A stretch of 49,758 bases of DNA, from contig JALNYX010000003.1 of the NCBI GenBank assembly GCA_023229615.1, forward strand, positions 1-49,758, given 5' to 3'. How positions within the stretch are numbered: the stretch's first letter is position 1; the number at the start of each line of letters is the position of its first letter. The position numbers and the translations under genes are program-made. The notes under the pieces are model-generated. The model worked only from the letters and a program-made list of their open reading frames with translations, searched no databases and was not told the origin of the DNA. Positions 42,136 through 49,758 of this stretch are shown here, piece after piece. Source of the DNA: Candidatus Moraniibacteriota bacterium (GTDB lineage: Bacteria; Patescibacteriota; Minisyncoccia; Moranbacterales; UBA9337).

Positions 42136-42146
42136 AGTAAATTATA

Positions 42147-43079
42147 TTACTTTTTATTCCTAACTATATATATCGGACGGTTGATTGCTTCGCTGTGAAT
42201 ATGACCGATGTAAAAAGCCAGCAAACCGATAGATATCAACACTCCTCCGATAAGAAACAACGTTATGTTTGCCAAAATCGCCGTACCGGAAAAATTCATC
42301 CCCCAATCAACAATATACCGGTCGACAAACATTATCACTCCCAATGTGCCTGCCGCAAAAACAATAAAAATTCCCATATATCCGGCAATTCGCAGTGGCA
42401 ACATACTCAAAGAAATAATACTCGTAAAAGCCAACTGGCATAACTTGAAAGTACTATAACTCGCCTCTCCCTCCACCCGCTCATTCGCCTCAAACAACAA
42501 CACCTCCCGCTTGAATCCCAACCAATCAATCAACCCCCGCGTCATCCGATTGTGTTCCGGCAAATCATTGAAAGCATCAATCACAATCCTATCCAACAAA
42601 CGATAATCCGTTGCCTGAGGAATAACCGGCACATCAGAAATCAACTTGATAATTTTATAAAAAATCCTTCCGCCCAATTTCTTGCACATCGAATCGCTCT
42701 TGCTCGCTTTGCGCACCCCAATAACCACTTCCGCCCCATTCTCCCATCTTGCTATAAATTCCGGAAAAAGTTCAATCGGATGTTGCAAATCAGCATCCAC
42801 CATAATACACGCGTCACCATTGCAATTGTTGATTCCTGCCGTCGTCGCCATTTCCTTGCCAAAATTGCGAGAAAAATCAATGAACTTGACCACCGGGTCG
42901 ACACTCGCCAACTTTTCAATCTCACCAGCAGTATCATCCACACTTCCGTCGTTTATGAAAATAATCTCAAAAGCATATCTGTCAGAAAGCTTCTGAAAAA
43001 TCTTTTTCAACTCAGCATACACCAGCGGAACGTTTTTTTCCTCATTGTAAGTTGGGATAATAATAGAAATCAGTTTCAT
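42147..43079 (-). CDS. GtrB-like GT2 polyprenyl-phosphate glycosyltransferase
   Basis: A 310-aa protein. The GT-A domain has SIIIPTYNEEKNVPLVYAEL, NDGS at about 43-46 and DADLQ at 95-99, and SRNFGKEMATTAGINN, a signature of GtrB/DPM-like enzymes. Two transmembrane helices at about 228-256 and 268-293 end the protein, as in GtrB. It charges polyprenyl phosphate with one sugar for use outside the cell by a GT-C enzyme. It lies 16 bp after the flippase gene. Confidence 0.88.
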   Translation of the reverse strand: MKLISIIIPTYNEEKNVPLVYAELKKIFQKLSDRYAFEIIFINDGSVDDTAGEIEKLASVDPVVKFIDFSRNFGKEMATTAGINNCNGDACIMVDADLQHPIELFPEFIARWENGAEVVIGVRKASKSDSMCKKLGGRIFYKIIKLISDVPVIPQATDYRLLDRIVIDAFNDLPEHNRMTRGLIDWLGFKREVLLFEANERVEGEASYSTFKLCQLAFTSIISLSMLPLRIAGYMGIFIVFAAGTLGVIMFVDRYIVDWGMNFSGTAILANITLFLIGGVLISIGLLAFYIGHIHSEAINRPIYIVRNKK

Positions 43080-43095
43080 ATGTTTTATAGAGTCA

Positions 43096-44382
43096 TTAAG
43101 ACTTTCGACTCTGTGTCTGAATTATTAAAAAATATATTCCAGCGAGAATGGCAACAGCTTGGGCGACGATATTGATCACCAACATTGAAATTATGCTCTT
43201 ACCGAAAAATATGAACGATGCCAGCGCGACAAGTGCGATTACCAAGAACACATAGGATATTTTTGTTTTATGCAGGGAAAGCAAATATTGGTAAATAATA
43301 TTGGAAACGGAAAACAAAGCCACCACAACCGCAAACCAACCGAGAAGAGGCGCTGTTTCTTGATATTTTCCGCCGAAAAGAATATTCAAAATAACGCCGG
43401 GATAGAAAAAATAAACAGCCGTGACAAAAGAAGAAGCCAAGACAACCAACGCCAACGCAGTCTGAAAAATGTGGCGGGAGGACGCGCCCTTGTGACTGTT
43501 TTCAGACGACATCGAAAAAAGCACACTCGCCATCACTCCGGTGGCAAAAAATATTATCTTGGAAGCCACCGTCAACGCGCCATATTGCCCGGCAACGGAC
43601 GCATCCAAACTATGTTTTGCCAGTACCATATCCGCATAACCGAGAATATTCACCGCCAGGCTACCGGCAAAAACCGGCATCACATAATGCTTGAGCGCTT
43701 TCAAATCAACTGATTTTTCGCATTGAATTTCTTGGGAAGATTTTTTCATCACGCTCGATTTGAGAAACATCAAAGTTGCCACATATCCGGACAAAGTCGC
43801 CAACACCAAACTGCCGACAATTCCATTCAAAGCAAATCCAAAACCCACCAACGCAACACCAAAAACAAATTTGACTCCGGTCGAAATCACACTCGCCAAA
43901 CTCGTCTGCGTGAATTTTTGCCAGCCACTCAAAAGACCGCTATTGACGGCATTGAAAAATGAAACATACATTGAGATCCAAATCAAAATAAGAGCGAAAC
44001 TGCTGTTCACATTCAAAAATTTTCCGATAAAAGGCGTTGCAATTACTGCCAAAAGAAAAATGGGAAATCCGTATTTGAAAACTTTTTTGTTGAGATATCC
44101 GAGAATTTCTCCGCTACCGCCGGCATTGTCTTCCGCTTTGCAAGAGGCGGCATATTTGGTTGCCACCATCGTGAGCGTGGCGGCCGGAACAGAAATAATC
44201 GCAATGAGAGAAATCAAAGACTCCGCTTCACCATATACCTCGGCGCTCACCTGTCGTCCGATTATCAAGTGAAAAACGTAATTGAACACATTTACCATCA
44301 AACCGCCCGCAAACAAAACAGCGCTGTTTTTCGCGAATGCGCCTTGTGAAGAAAATTTTATCTTAATATCCTGCCAATTCAT
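43096..44382 (-). CDS. Polysaccharide flippase/MATE-like membrane protein
   Basis: A 428-aa protein with about twelve helices, of the Wzx/MOP superfamily. The N-terminus reads FAKNSAVLFAGGLMVNVFNY, then GRQVSAEVYGEAESLISL (A-x-x-Y-G motif of the first loops). A second flippase besides the one at 14.7 kb fits two glycan clusters. It is preceded by a strong hairpin terminator 42 bp before its ATG and a possible promoter upstream, so its expression may be attenuated. Confidence 0.83.
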   Translation of the reverse strand: MNWQDIKIKFSSQGAFAKNSAVLFAGGLMVNVFNYVFHLIIGRQVSAEVYGEAESLISLIAIISVPAATLTMVATKYAASCKAEDNAGGSGEILGYLNKKVFKYGFPIFLLAVIATPFIGKFLNVNSSFALILIWISMYVSFFNAVNSGLLSGWQKFTQTSLASVISTGVKFVFGVALVGFGFALNGIVGSLVLATLSGYVATLMFLKSSVMKKSSQEIQCEKSVDLKALKHYVMPVFAGSLAVNILGYADMVLAKHSLDASVAGQYGALTVASKIIFFATGVMASVLFSMSSENSHKGASSRHIFQTALALVVLASSFVTAVYFFYPGVILNILFGGKYQETAPLLGWFAVVVALFSVSNIIYQYLLSLHKTKISYVFLVIALVALASFIFFGKSIISMLVINIVAQAVAILAGIYFLIIQTQSRKS

Positions 44383-44423
44383 TTTTTCTTTGCTAAAAAT
44401 ATTAAAACCGCTAAATTAAAAAC

Positions 44424-44480
44424 GAAAAAAACCGAACCAAACCAAGAAAGCCCGCAAGCTTCTTTGGTCTAAGTCGGTTT
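44424..44480 (-). terminator. Strong composite terminator before the flippase gene
   Basis: On the minus strand, outer stem AACCGA/TCGGTT (44474-44479 and 44430-44435) and inner stem ACCAAAGAAGC with GCTTTCTTGGT enclose a small loop, followed by seven T. It ends the epimerase transcript or a leader RNA, just before the flippase start. Confidence 0.82.
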
Positions 44481-44612
44481 TGCCATTCGGCTCATCATGT
44501 TTCATCAGCAACCAATTATTTCAGAAAAGGATACAAGAATTTCTCGCATGGATCACAGCCACTTATTATTTTTTACTTTTTTCAGATTACAAGAAAAAAC
44601 CAAAAATGTCAA
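44424..44612 (-). ncRNA. Candidate leader or small RNA with its own promoter and terminator
   Basis: TTGACA (44607-44612) with TAATCT at 17 bp (44584-44589) or TGTAAT at 15 bp (44586-44591) would start a ~155-nt transcript at about 44578. That transcript ends in the strong hairpin at 44424-44480, only 42 bp before the flippase gene. A 9-bp perfect inverted repeat, TTCAGATTA (44581-44589) and TAATCTGAA (44631-44639), surrounds the promoter. No known riboswitch class was recognised. This may be an attenuator, a free small RNA, or just spacer. Confidence 0.35.
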
Positions 44613-44658
44613 ATCGGCATCCCTACATTCTAATCTGAATTGCAACATTATTTATTTT

Positions 44659-45642
44659 TTATTTTATCTTGTAATATTCTTTGTACCAATCCACAAAATT
44701 TTTGATTCCTTCTTCAATCCTGGTGGTTGGTTCCCAGCCGAGCTTTCGCAACTTGCTAATATCTGCCACAGTCGTCGGAACATCTCCCGGTTGCATCGGC
44801 ATCAAGTTTTTCTTGGATTTCTTTCCCACATTTTCTTCCAACACCTCAATATATCGCATCAAAGTATCCTCCCTATCCCCTCCAATATTCATCACATCAT
44901 AACCACTACAATTATCCATAACCGCAATTGTTCCAGAAACAATATCATCAATATAAGTAAAATTGCGACTCATCTTTCCCCGATTATACACATCAATCGC
45001 CTTGCCTTCAAACATATTTTTTGTAAACTTGAAAAGCGCCATATCCGGCCGCCCCCACGGTCCGTACACCGTGAAATAACGCAAAGCAGTCACATTCAAA
45101 CCATAAATATGATTATATACGTGCGCCAAAAGTTCTGTGGCCTTCTTGGTTGCCGCATAAGGAGAAATCGGAGTATCTACACTATCAGTTTCGGAGAATG
45201 GTTGCTTGGTATTGTTTCCATAAACAGAAGATGAAGACGCGAAAACAAAATTTTTAATCTTATGCTTCACACTTGCCTCCAAAAGATTCATCGTTCCGCG
45301 AATATTCACTTCTTCATATAACATTGGATCAAGTAAAGAACTGCGCACTCCCGCCATCGCCGCCAAATGAATAACCTTGTCAATTTTTTCCTTCTTGAAA
45401 ATTCTCTCCAACGCTTTCGCATCCCGAATATCCGCCTTGTACAATTTGAAATCATAACCTTTGAGCAATTTTTTCACACGGTCTTTTTTCAAATTCACAT
45501 CATAATAATCATTGAAATTATCAATCAAAACCACATTATCCCCCCTGTCCATCAAAGACTTTGCCAACGCGCTTCCAATAAATCCAGCTCCTCCCGTAAT
45601 AAACACTTTGATTTTTTTTCGTTTCTTTTTCGCAGTTTCCAT
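44659..45642 (-). CDS. UDP-glucuronate 4-epimerase-like SDR protein
   Basis: A 327-aa extended short-chain dehydrogenase. After a basic start, TGGAGFIGS (16-24) binds NAD; DNFNDYYDVNLKKDR is typical of UDP-glucuronate epimerases; SSSSVYG holds the catalytic Ser region; and YAATK supplies Tyr162 and Lys166. RYFTVYGPWGRPDMALFKFT strongly favours UDP-glucuronate/UDP-galacturonate 4-epimerase (CapI-type) over GalE. It makes a nucleotide-uronic acid for the glycan glycosyltransferases. It lies 22 bp after mrdA and may be read from the mre operon. Confidence 0.86.
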   Translation of the reverse strand: METAKKKRKKIKVFITGGAGFIGSALAKSLMDRGDNVVLIDNFNDYYDVNLKKDRVKKLLKGYDFKLYKADIRDAKALERIFKKEKIDKVIHLAAMAGVRSSLLDPMLYEEVNIRGTMNLLEASVKHKIKNFVFASSSSVYGNNTKQPFSETDSVDTPISPYAATKKATELLAHVYNHIYGLNVTALRYFTVYGPWGRPDMALFKFTKNMFEGKAIDVYNRGKMSRNFTYIDDIVSGTIAVMDNCSGYDVMNIGGDREDTLMRYIEVLEENVGKKSKKNLMPMQPGDVPTTVADISKLRKLGWEPTTRIEEGIKNFVDWYKEYYKIK

Positions 45643-45664
45643 TTTTTTTATATTCTTAAATTGA

Positions 45665-47554
45665 TTATTTATTCATCCTATTTTCCCAATACCACTGGTA
45701 CACATCCTGCACAATCGGAACCGCATTATAACTCTCCTCCCCCTGCCCCTCAACCAACACCACCAAAACAATCTCCGGATTTTCATATGGAGCATAAGAA
45801 ACAAACCAACCGTGCGTCTTCCCCTCACCGCCATATTGCGCCGTTCCGGTTTTTCCGGCAATTTCAATCGGCAAACTATTCAAACTCATCGCCGTTCCTT
45901 CCGTCACTGTCATCCTCATCCCTTCTTGCACCACTTTCAAAATCTGCGGACTGACCAATTGCTTTCTGATTGCCTGAGGAGGATAATTGTCCGTTTCCCC
46001 CCTAAGATTGCGCGCTTGAGAAACAACCCTTGGCTGATACAAAGTACCGCCATTGGCAACCGCTGAAATATATGCGGCAATCTGCAAAGGAGTTGCCGTA
46101 ATATATCCCTGCCCAATAGACGCATGATAACTATTTCCAATATACCATTTTTCACCAAACGTATCCAACTTCCACTTTTCATCCGGAATAAACCCCTCCG
46201 CCTCTCCCGGAATATCAATTCCACTTGCACTTCCAAACCCGAACAAATTGTAATACTGCTTCATCTTTTCCATCCCCAAACCTTTCACATTTCCATATCC
46301 TCCTCCAACACTATAGAAAAAAACATCACTCGAAACCGCAATCGCCCGCCTGACATCCGTGAACCCATGCGCTTTCCAATCGCCAAAAGAATAACCTCCA
46401 ACACTAATCCCTCCCCGACTTTCAACTTGAGTTTGAGGAGTGATCGTTCCCTCTGTAAGTGCGGCGCTGGCAAGCAAAGGCTTGATAGTTGAACCGGGAG
46501 CATATTCACCGGAAATTGACCGATCAAACATTGGACGAAGAGGATCATTCATTAAATTTTGATATTGCTCCGAAGAAATTCCGCTGGCAAAAAGATTATT
46601 GTCAAAACTCGGAATACTCACCATCGCCAATATTCCTCCGTCATTCGGATTAATCGCCACGGCCGTTGCCGTTTTCAATTGCTTTTCCTCCAAGACATTG
46701 TTCATACTATCAAACAATTTCTTCTGCAACTGAGCATCAATATTCAAAATCAAATCACTTCCCGGCTCCGGACTCACAACTCCCACCTCGCGCTTGGCTC
46801 TGCCTATTGAATCCACTTCAATTCTCTTGATTCCATTTTTTCCGCGCAATTTGTTTTCATATGATTTTTCAATTCCCTGTTTTCCAATATAATCAGTCAG
46901 AACGTAATCAGGATTTTCCTTCAATTCTTCCGGACGAATTTTTCCTTCATAACCGAGAATATGCGAAAAAATCAACCCATCCTCATACCGGCGCACTGCA
47001 TTTTTTTCAACGCTAAACCCGGGGAAATTTTCTTTTTTTCCTTCAATTGTGAGCGCCTCTTCCTGGGATATATTCTCCTTAACCAAAATCGGGGACAACG
47101 ACGAAAGTTTCACGTTTTCCAAAATCCCCCAAACCTCCCCCTTGTTCATCCCGAGAATACCTGCCAATTTTTCAGCAATATTTTCCCGCTCGCTTGAATC
47201 GGCCGGAAGATCCGCCGGAACAGCCACCACATCCATACTCGGCATATTGTTTACTAAAACTTGTCCGTAACGATCATATATTTTTCCCCGCGGAGCTTTG
47301 ATACTCACAGAGCGAATGCTGTTTTCCTTGGCAACCTCGCGATAATATTCCCCCTTTACAACTCCTAAATAAAAAATTCTTCCGCCCATCACAAACAAAG
47401 ATGCCAAAGAAAAAAACCAAAAAATATTCAACAATTTTTTGTTAAAAGGATTCTCCACTCTTGAGGCTTCTTGCTCCGTAACTGTCATCAAAGAATCTTC
47501 CACTTCGTAGCGGTCAATCAATTCTCTTTTTATTTGATATTTTCCATCTATCAT
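45665..47554 (-). CDS. mrdA: Penicillin-binding protein 2, transpeptidase
   Basis: A 629-aa class B PBP, normal length. There is one transmembrane helix (about residues 43-65), then the dimerisation/pedestal domain (APRGKIYDRYGQVLVNN) and the transpeptidase domain with STIK (active Ser355, Lys358), SSD (408-410, the SxN site) and KTGT (568-571). It crosslinks peptidoglycan on the outer face during lateral growth, in the elongasome with MreB, MreC and MreD, encoded just upstream. It is separated from mreD by 11 bp. Its SSD in place of SxN is normal for PBP2. Confidence 0.95.
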   Translation of the reverse strand: MIDGKYQIKRELIDRYEVEDSLMTVTEQEASRVENPFNKKLLNIFWFFSLASLFVMGGRIFYLGVVKGEYYREVAKENSIRSVSIKAPRGKIYDRYGQVLVNNMPSMDVVAVPADLPADSSERENIAEKLAGILGMNKGEVWGILENVKLSSLSPILVKENISQEEALTIEGKKENFPGFSVEKNAVRRYEDGLIFSHILGYEGKIRPEELKENPDYVLTDYIGKQGIEKSYENKLRGKNGIKRIEVDSIGRAKREVGVVSPEPGSDLILNIDAQLQKKLFDSMNNVLEEKQLKTATAVAINPNDGGILAMVSIPSFDNNLFASGISSEQYQNLMNDPLRPMFDRSISGEYAPGSTIKPLLASAALTEGTITPQTQVESRGGISVGGYSFGDWKAHGFTDVRRAIAVSSDVFFYSVGGGYGNVKGLGMEKMKQYYNLFGFGSASGIDIPGEAEGFIPDEKWKLDTFGEKWYIGNSYHASIGQGYITATPLQIAAYISAVANGGTLYQPRVVSQARNLRGETDNYPPQAIRKQLVSPQILKVVQEGMRMTVTEGTAMSLNSLPIEIAGKTGTAQYGGEGKTHGWFVSYAPYENPEIVLVVLVEGQGEESYNAVPIVQDVYQWYWENRMNK

Positions 47555-47565
47555 AAATATCTTTT

Positions 47566-48102
47566 CTATTTAATATTCACTGCGCTTTCATAAAAAGCCA
47601 AACGTTTTTCCATCCGACCTATCGCCCAATAAAGAAAATAGAAAGTTATAATATTGCAGAATGATCCAGTCAACACTCCTTTGAAAAAACTTGCCATCCC
47701 TCCGCTAAAAAATTCCACCGCTCCTCCCTGCCAGGAAAAAAAATTAATTACCAAAAAATTATTGAAAAATGTCACCGAAATAATAAGCAAGAATACCAAC
47801 AGAAAACTCCACCCCTGACTCTCAATCAAAAGTCGCCGAGAAATAAAACTCACAATATATACTGCAAAAATGAAAAGTATCGCATTTTTTCCCACCGCAT
47901 CAAAAGCTAGCAGGTCAACAAGAATACCGAGTGAAATTGCATACACCCAAGCTTTTTCAAATCCGGAAATAATCGTCCAAGCCACCGCCGCCATCAAAGC
48001 GAAACTCACGACACACCCTTGGAACGAAAAAGAAGCGAAAAAATATGCCTGCAAAAAAACAATCGTTGCGATAGCTGCTAACCTGAAAAAAAATTTCTCC
48101 AT
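47566..48102 (-). CDS. mreD: Rod-shape protein MreD
   Basis: A 178-aa membrane protein with about five helices, the usual size of MreD. Recognition rests on position between mreC (6 bp gap) and mrdA (11 bp gap), and on the pattern FASFSFQGCVVSFALMAAVA and a polar central loop with WAIGRMEKRLAFY at the end. It links MreC and PBP2 in the elongation complex. Sequence conservation in this family is low. Confidence 0.82.
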   Translation of the reverse strand: MEKFFFRLAAIATIVFLQAYFFASFSFQGCVVSFALMAAVAWTIISGFEKAWVYAISLGILVDLLAFDAVGKNAILFIFAVYIVSFISRRLLIESQGWSFLLVFLLIISVTFFNNFLVINFFSWQGGAVEFFSGGMASFFKGVLTGSFCNIITFYFLYWAIGRMEKRLAFYESAVNIK

Positions 48103-48108
48103 TATCTC

Positions 48109-48921
48109 CTACTGACCGCTCTTGATCACGGAAACAAACCGCAAATCAATGGGTGCGATTAATTGAAAAACAGTTGCGCGTTGAAACAAATGATCCGGAG
48201 AAGCATACACATCGTTTATTTTTCCAATCAACAATCCTCTTGGCATATCTGCGCCAATTCCGGAAGTTGTCACCTCGTCGCCAACATTAATTCTGTCCGT
48301 TTGCAAAACATCATCCAAAATCAATCCCAATCCATGCTCCCCCTTCACAATTCCCTTCGCCTCATTTGAACCTGCCTGCGCGTTGATTGAACTTTCCGGG
48401 TTTGACAAAAGCATTACCTGGGACGTGCCGGCATATGCGTTTTTTATGTAACCGACAAGATTTCTCCCGGACACGACAACCGGCATTCCCTCGGCAATTC
48501 CGTCATTACTACCCTTGTCAATCATAATCCAATTTCCCACCCCATGAACATCCCGCCCAATCACTTGCGCCGTCTGCGCCTCAAAACGATCCCGCAAAAA
48601 CAAATCATTTTGCTCTCTCAAAAGATCATTTTCTTTTTTCATATCCCGAAGCATTGCATTTTCCGCCGCCAAACGCAGATTCTCATCATTCAATTTCGCA
48701 TTCTCTGTTTTCAAATCGCCGATAGAAGAAAGAAAAATTCCCAATTGTTTGGTTCCATCAGAAGATATAAATAATACTTTTTGAAAAGGATATGCAACGC
48801 GGAATATAATCCCGCGGAAAAAATCAAAAAAGTTATTTGGATTCCAAAAAATCAAGAAACCAAAAACAATTGCCACAGCGATGACACGAAATATTTTTCG
48901 ACTGGAAAAACTCTTAAACAT
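48109..48921 (-). CDS. mreC: Rod-shape protein MreC
   Basis: A 270-aa protein. A single N-terminal transmembrane helix (about residues 12-30) is followed by a coiled coil (about 62-105; LKTENAKLNDENLRLAAENA) and the two beta-barrel domains of MreC (AQVIGRDVHGVGNWIMIDKG, then MLLSNPESSINAQAGSNEAK and ADMPRGLLIGKIND). It sits outside the membrane and scaffolds PBP2. It is encoded between mreB and mreD as in most rod-shaped bacteria. Confidence 0.93.
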   Translation of the reverse strand: MFKSFSSRKIFRVIAVAIVFGFLIFWNPNNFFDFFRGIIFRVAYPFQKVLFISSDGTKQLGIFLSSIGDLKTENAKLNDENLRLAAENAMLRDMKKENDLLREQNDLFLRDRFEAQTAQVIGRDVHGVGNWIMIDKGSNDGIAEGMPVVVSGRNLVGYIKNAYAGTSQVMLLSNPESSINAQAGSNEAKGIVKGEHGLGLILDDVLQTDRINVGDEVTTSGIGADMPRGLLIGKINDVYASPDHLFQRATVFQLIAPIDLRFVSVIKSGQ

Positions 48922-48948
48922 ATCGCGTTTTTATTATAAAGAAAATTT

Positions 48949-49758
48949 CTATCTCAATGGTCGATCGTCATATTGGTTGTCAATCAAAACCTCTCTCAAA
49001 TTATCCAAATCTTCCAAAACAATTCCTGTTCCTCGCACCACTGCTGTCAAAGGATCCTCCATCATTCGCACCGGCATTTCAGTGTGATTGGCAATCGCTT
49101 TGTCCAGCCCGCGAATCAAACTTCCTCCGCCTGCCAAGATTATTCCGCTTTGCATAATATCCGAAATAAGTTCCGGTGGGGTTTCTTCAATGATAGTTTT
49201 GATATTATTGATGATAATTCGAATTGAACGGGAAAGCGCCTCACGAATTTGCTCGTCATTGGCTTTGACTTCCTTGGGCAGTCCGCTCACCAAATCCCGC
49301 CCTCGAATCATCATTGTGAGAGGTTTTGGCTGAGGATGCGCGCTACCAATAGCAATCTTCGCCTCTTCGGCTGTCTTTTCCCCGATTAATAAATTGAATT
49401 CATCCCGGCAATATCTGATTATATCCTCATTCATTTCATCACCGGCAACTCGCAAACTGCGAGAAACCACCACTCCTCCCAAAGAAATTACCGCGATCTC
49501 CGATGTCCCTCCTCCGATGTCAACAATCATATTCCCAGCCGGAGTAGTTACCGGCAGACGCGCTCCGATAGCCGCCGCCATCGGCTCATCAATTACATAC
49601 GCCTCTCGCGCTCCCGCATTGAGAGATGCATCAATCACCGCCCGCTTCTCCACCTCAGTCACGCCAGAAGGAATTCCAATCAAAACACGCGGACGAGGAA
49701 GAAGCGAAAAAGAATCTTTGTGAATTTTATCAATAAAATATCGAAGCATTTGTTGCGT
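48949..49758 (-). CDS. mreB: Rod-shape actin MreB, C-terminal part
   Basis: A partial gene: the 5' end lies beyond the window, with the frame open to base 49758. About 270 residues are visible. VLIGIPSGVTEVEKRAVIDA, IVDIGGGTSEIAVISLGGVV (phosphate-2 region) and GGGSLIRGLDKAI (adenosine region) are diagnostic of MreB. The filament directs wall synthesis for the MreC-MreD-PBP2 set downstream. 27 bp separate it from mreC. Confidence 0.95.
   Translation of the reverse strand, partial: TQQMLRYFIDKIHKDSFSLLPRPRVLIGIPSGVTEVEKRAVIDASLNAGAREAYVIDEPMAAAIGARLPVTTPAGNMIVDIGGGTSEIAVISLGGVVVSRSLRVAGDEMNEDIIRYCRDEFNLLIGEKTAEEAKIAIGSAHPQPKPLTMMIRGRDLVSGLPKEVKANDEQIREALSRSIRIIINNIKTIIEETPPELISDIMQSGIILAGGGSLIRGLDKAIANHTEMPVRMMEDPLTAVVRGTGIVLEDLDNLREVLIDNQYDDRPLR

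Noticed and set aside
44470..44530. Hammerhead-like CTGATGA motif in the leader region
   Set aside because: The CGAAAC core and three-stem arrangement cannot be made convincingly; the match appears to be chance.
1..49758. tRNA, rRNA and known riboswitches
   Set aside because: No cloverleaf, rRNA core sequence or recognised riboswitch consensus was found on reading the gaps between genes.

Overview
The window looks like a chromosome fragment of a Candidate Phyla Radiation (Patescibacteria) bacterium, most likely a Parcubacteria/Moranbacteria-type lineage. The reasons are the low GC content, tightly packed and overlapping genes, very large glycan-building clusters, and several families common in that group: DUF2304, GxxExxY, RhuM, a PaaX/Cas2-fold protein, and a minimal mreBCD-mrdA cluster. 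TAA, TAG and TGA all serve as stops, so the genetic code is standard and this is not an SR1/Gracilibacteria code-25 genome. The lineage is inferred from gene content only. No rRNA or tRNA gene was recognised.

Layout. Bases 1-1206 hold the 3' part of a secreted repeat protein, closed by a strong terminator. Bases 1.3-14.7 kb (+) are one long, very AT-rich operon of glycosyltransferases, methyltransferases and membrane proteins for a surface polysaccharide. One member carries an in-frame TAG and another an apparent +1 frameshift. A flippase (-) faces the operon. Bases 16.1-27.9 kb hold an HTH-phosphoribosyltransferase with its own operator, a DUF2142-like membrane protein, an SGNH/MBOAT acylation pair, a large secreted LCAT-like lipase, and further membrane and secreted proteins. 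Bases 32.8-40.3 kb (-) are a second glycan operon (four glycosyltransferases and a 1044-aa membrane protein). Bases 40.3-42.1 kb hold GxxExxY and AlbA_2/Schlafen-like genes. Bases 42.1-45.6 kb hold a GtrB-like glycosyltransferase, a second flippase and a UDP-sugar epimerase. The window ends with mrdA (PBP2), mreD, mreC and part of mreB, the lateral wall-growth machinery.

The exceptional region is 27,998-32,713. It holds fifteen copies of a 36-bp element, all in one orientation. Each copy has two 15-bp arms with inverted outer ends (TGTGTCAT and ATGACACA) around a 6-bp near-palindromic centre (CGGCCG or CGGTCG). Three copies carry an alternative arm swapped exactly at the centre. The elements bracket single-gene cassettes: a PaaX/Cas2-fold protein, a RhuM protein, a zeta-type kinase with a small partner ORF, and a truncated RhuM. 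They then form a dense nine-copy array. Copies of the 3' end of the neighbouring 1044-aa gene lie next to three of the elements. The arrangement resembles a cassette platform built on recombination or protein-binding sites, with the PaaX/Cas2-fold gene sandwiched between two sites as the best candidate partner. No integrase, transposase or cas gene is visible, so the mechanism is an open hypothesis.
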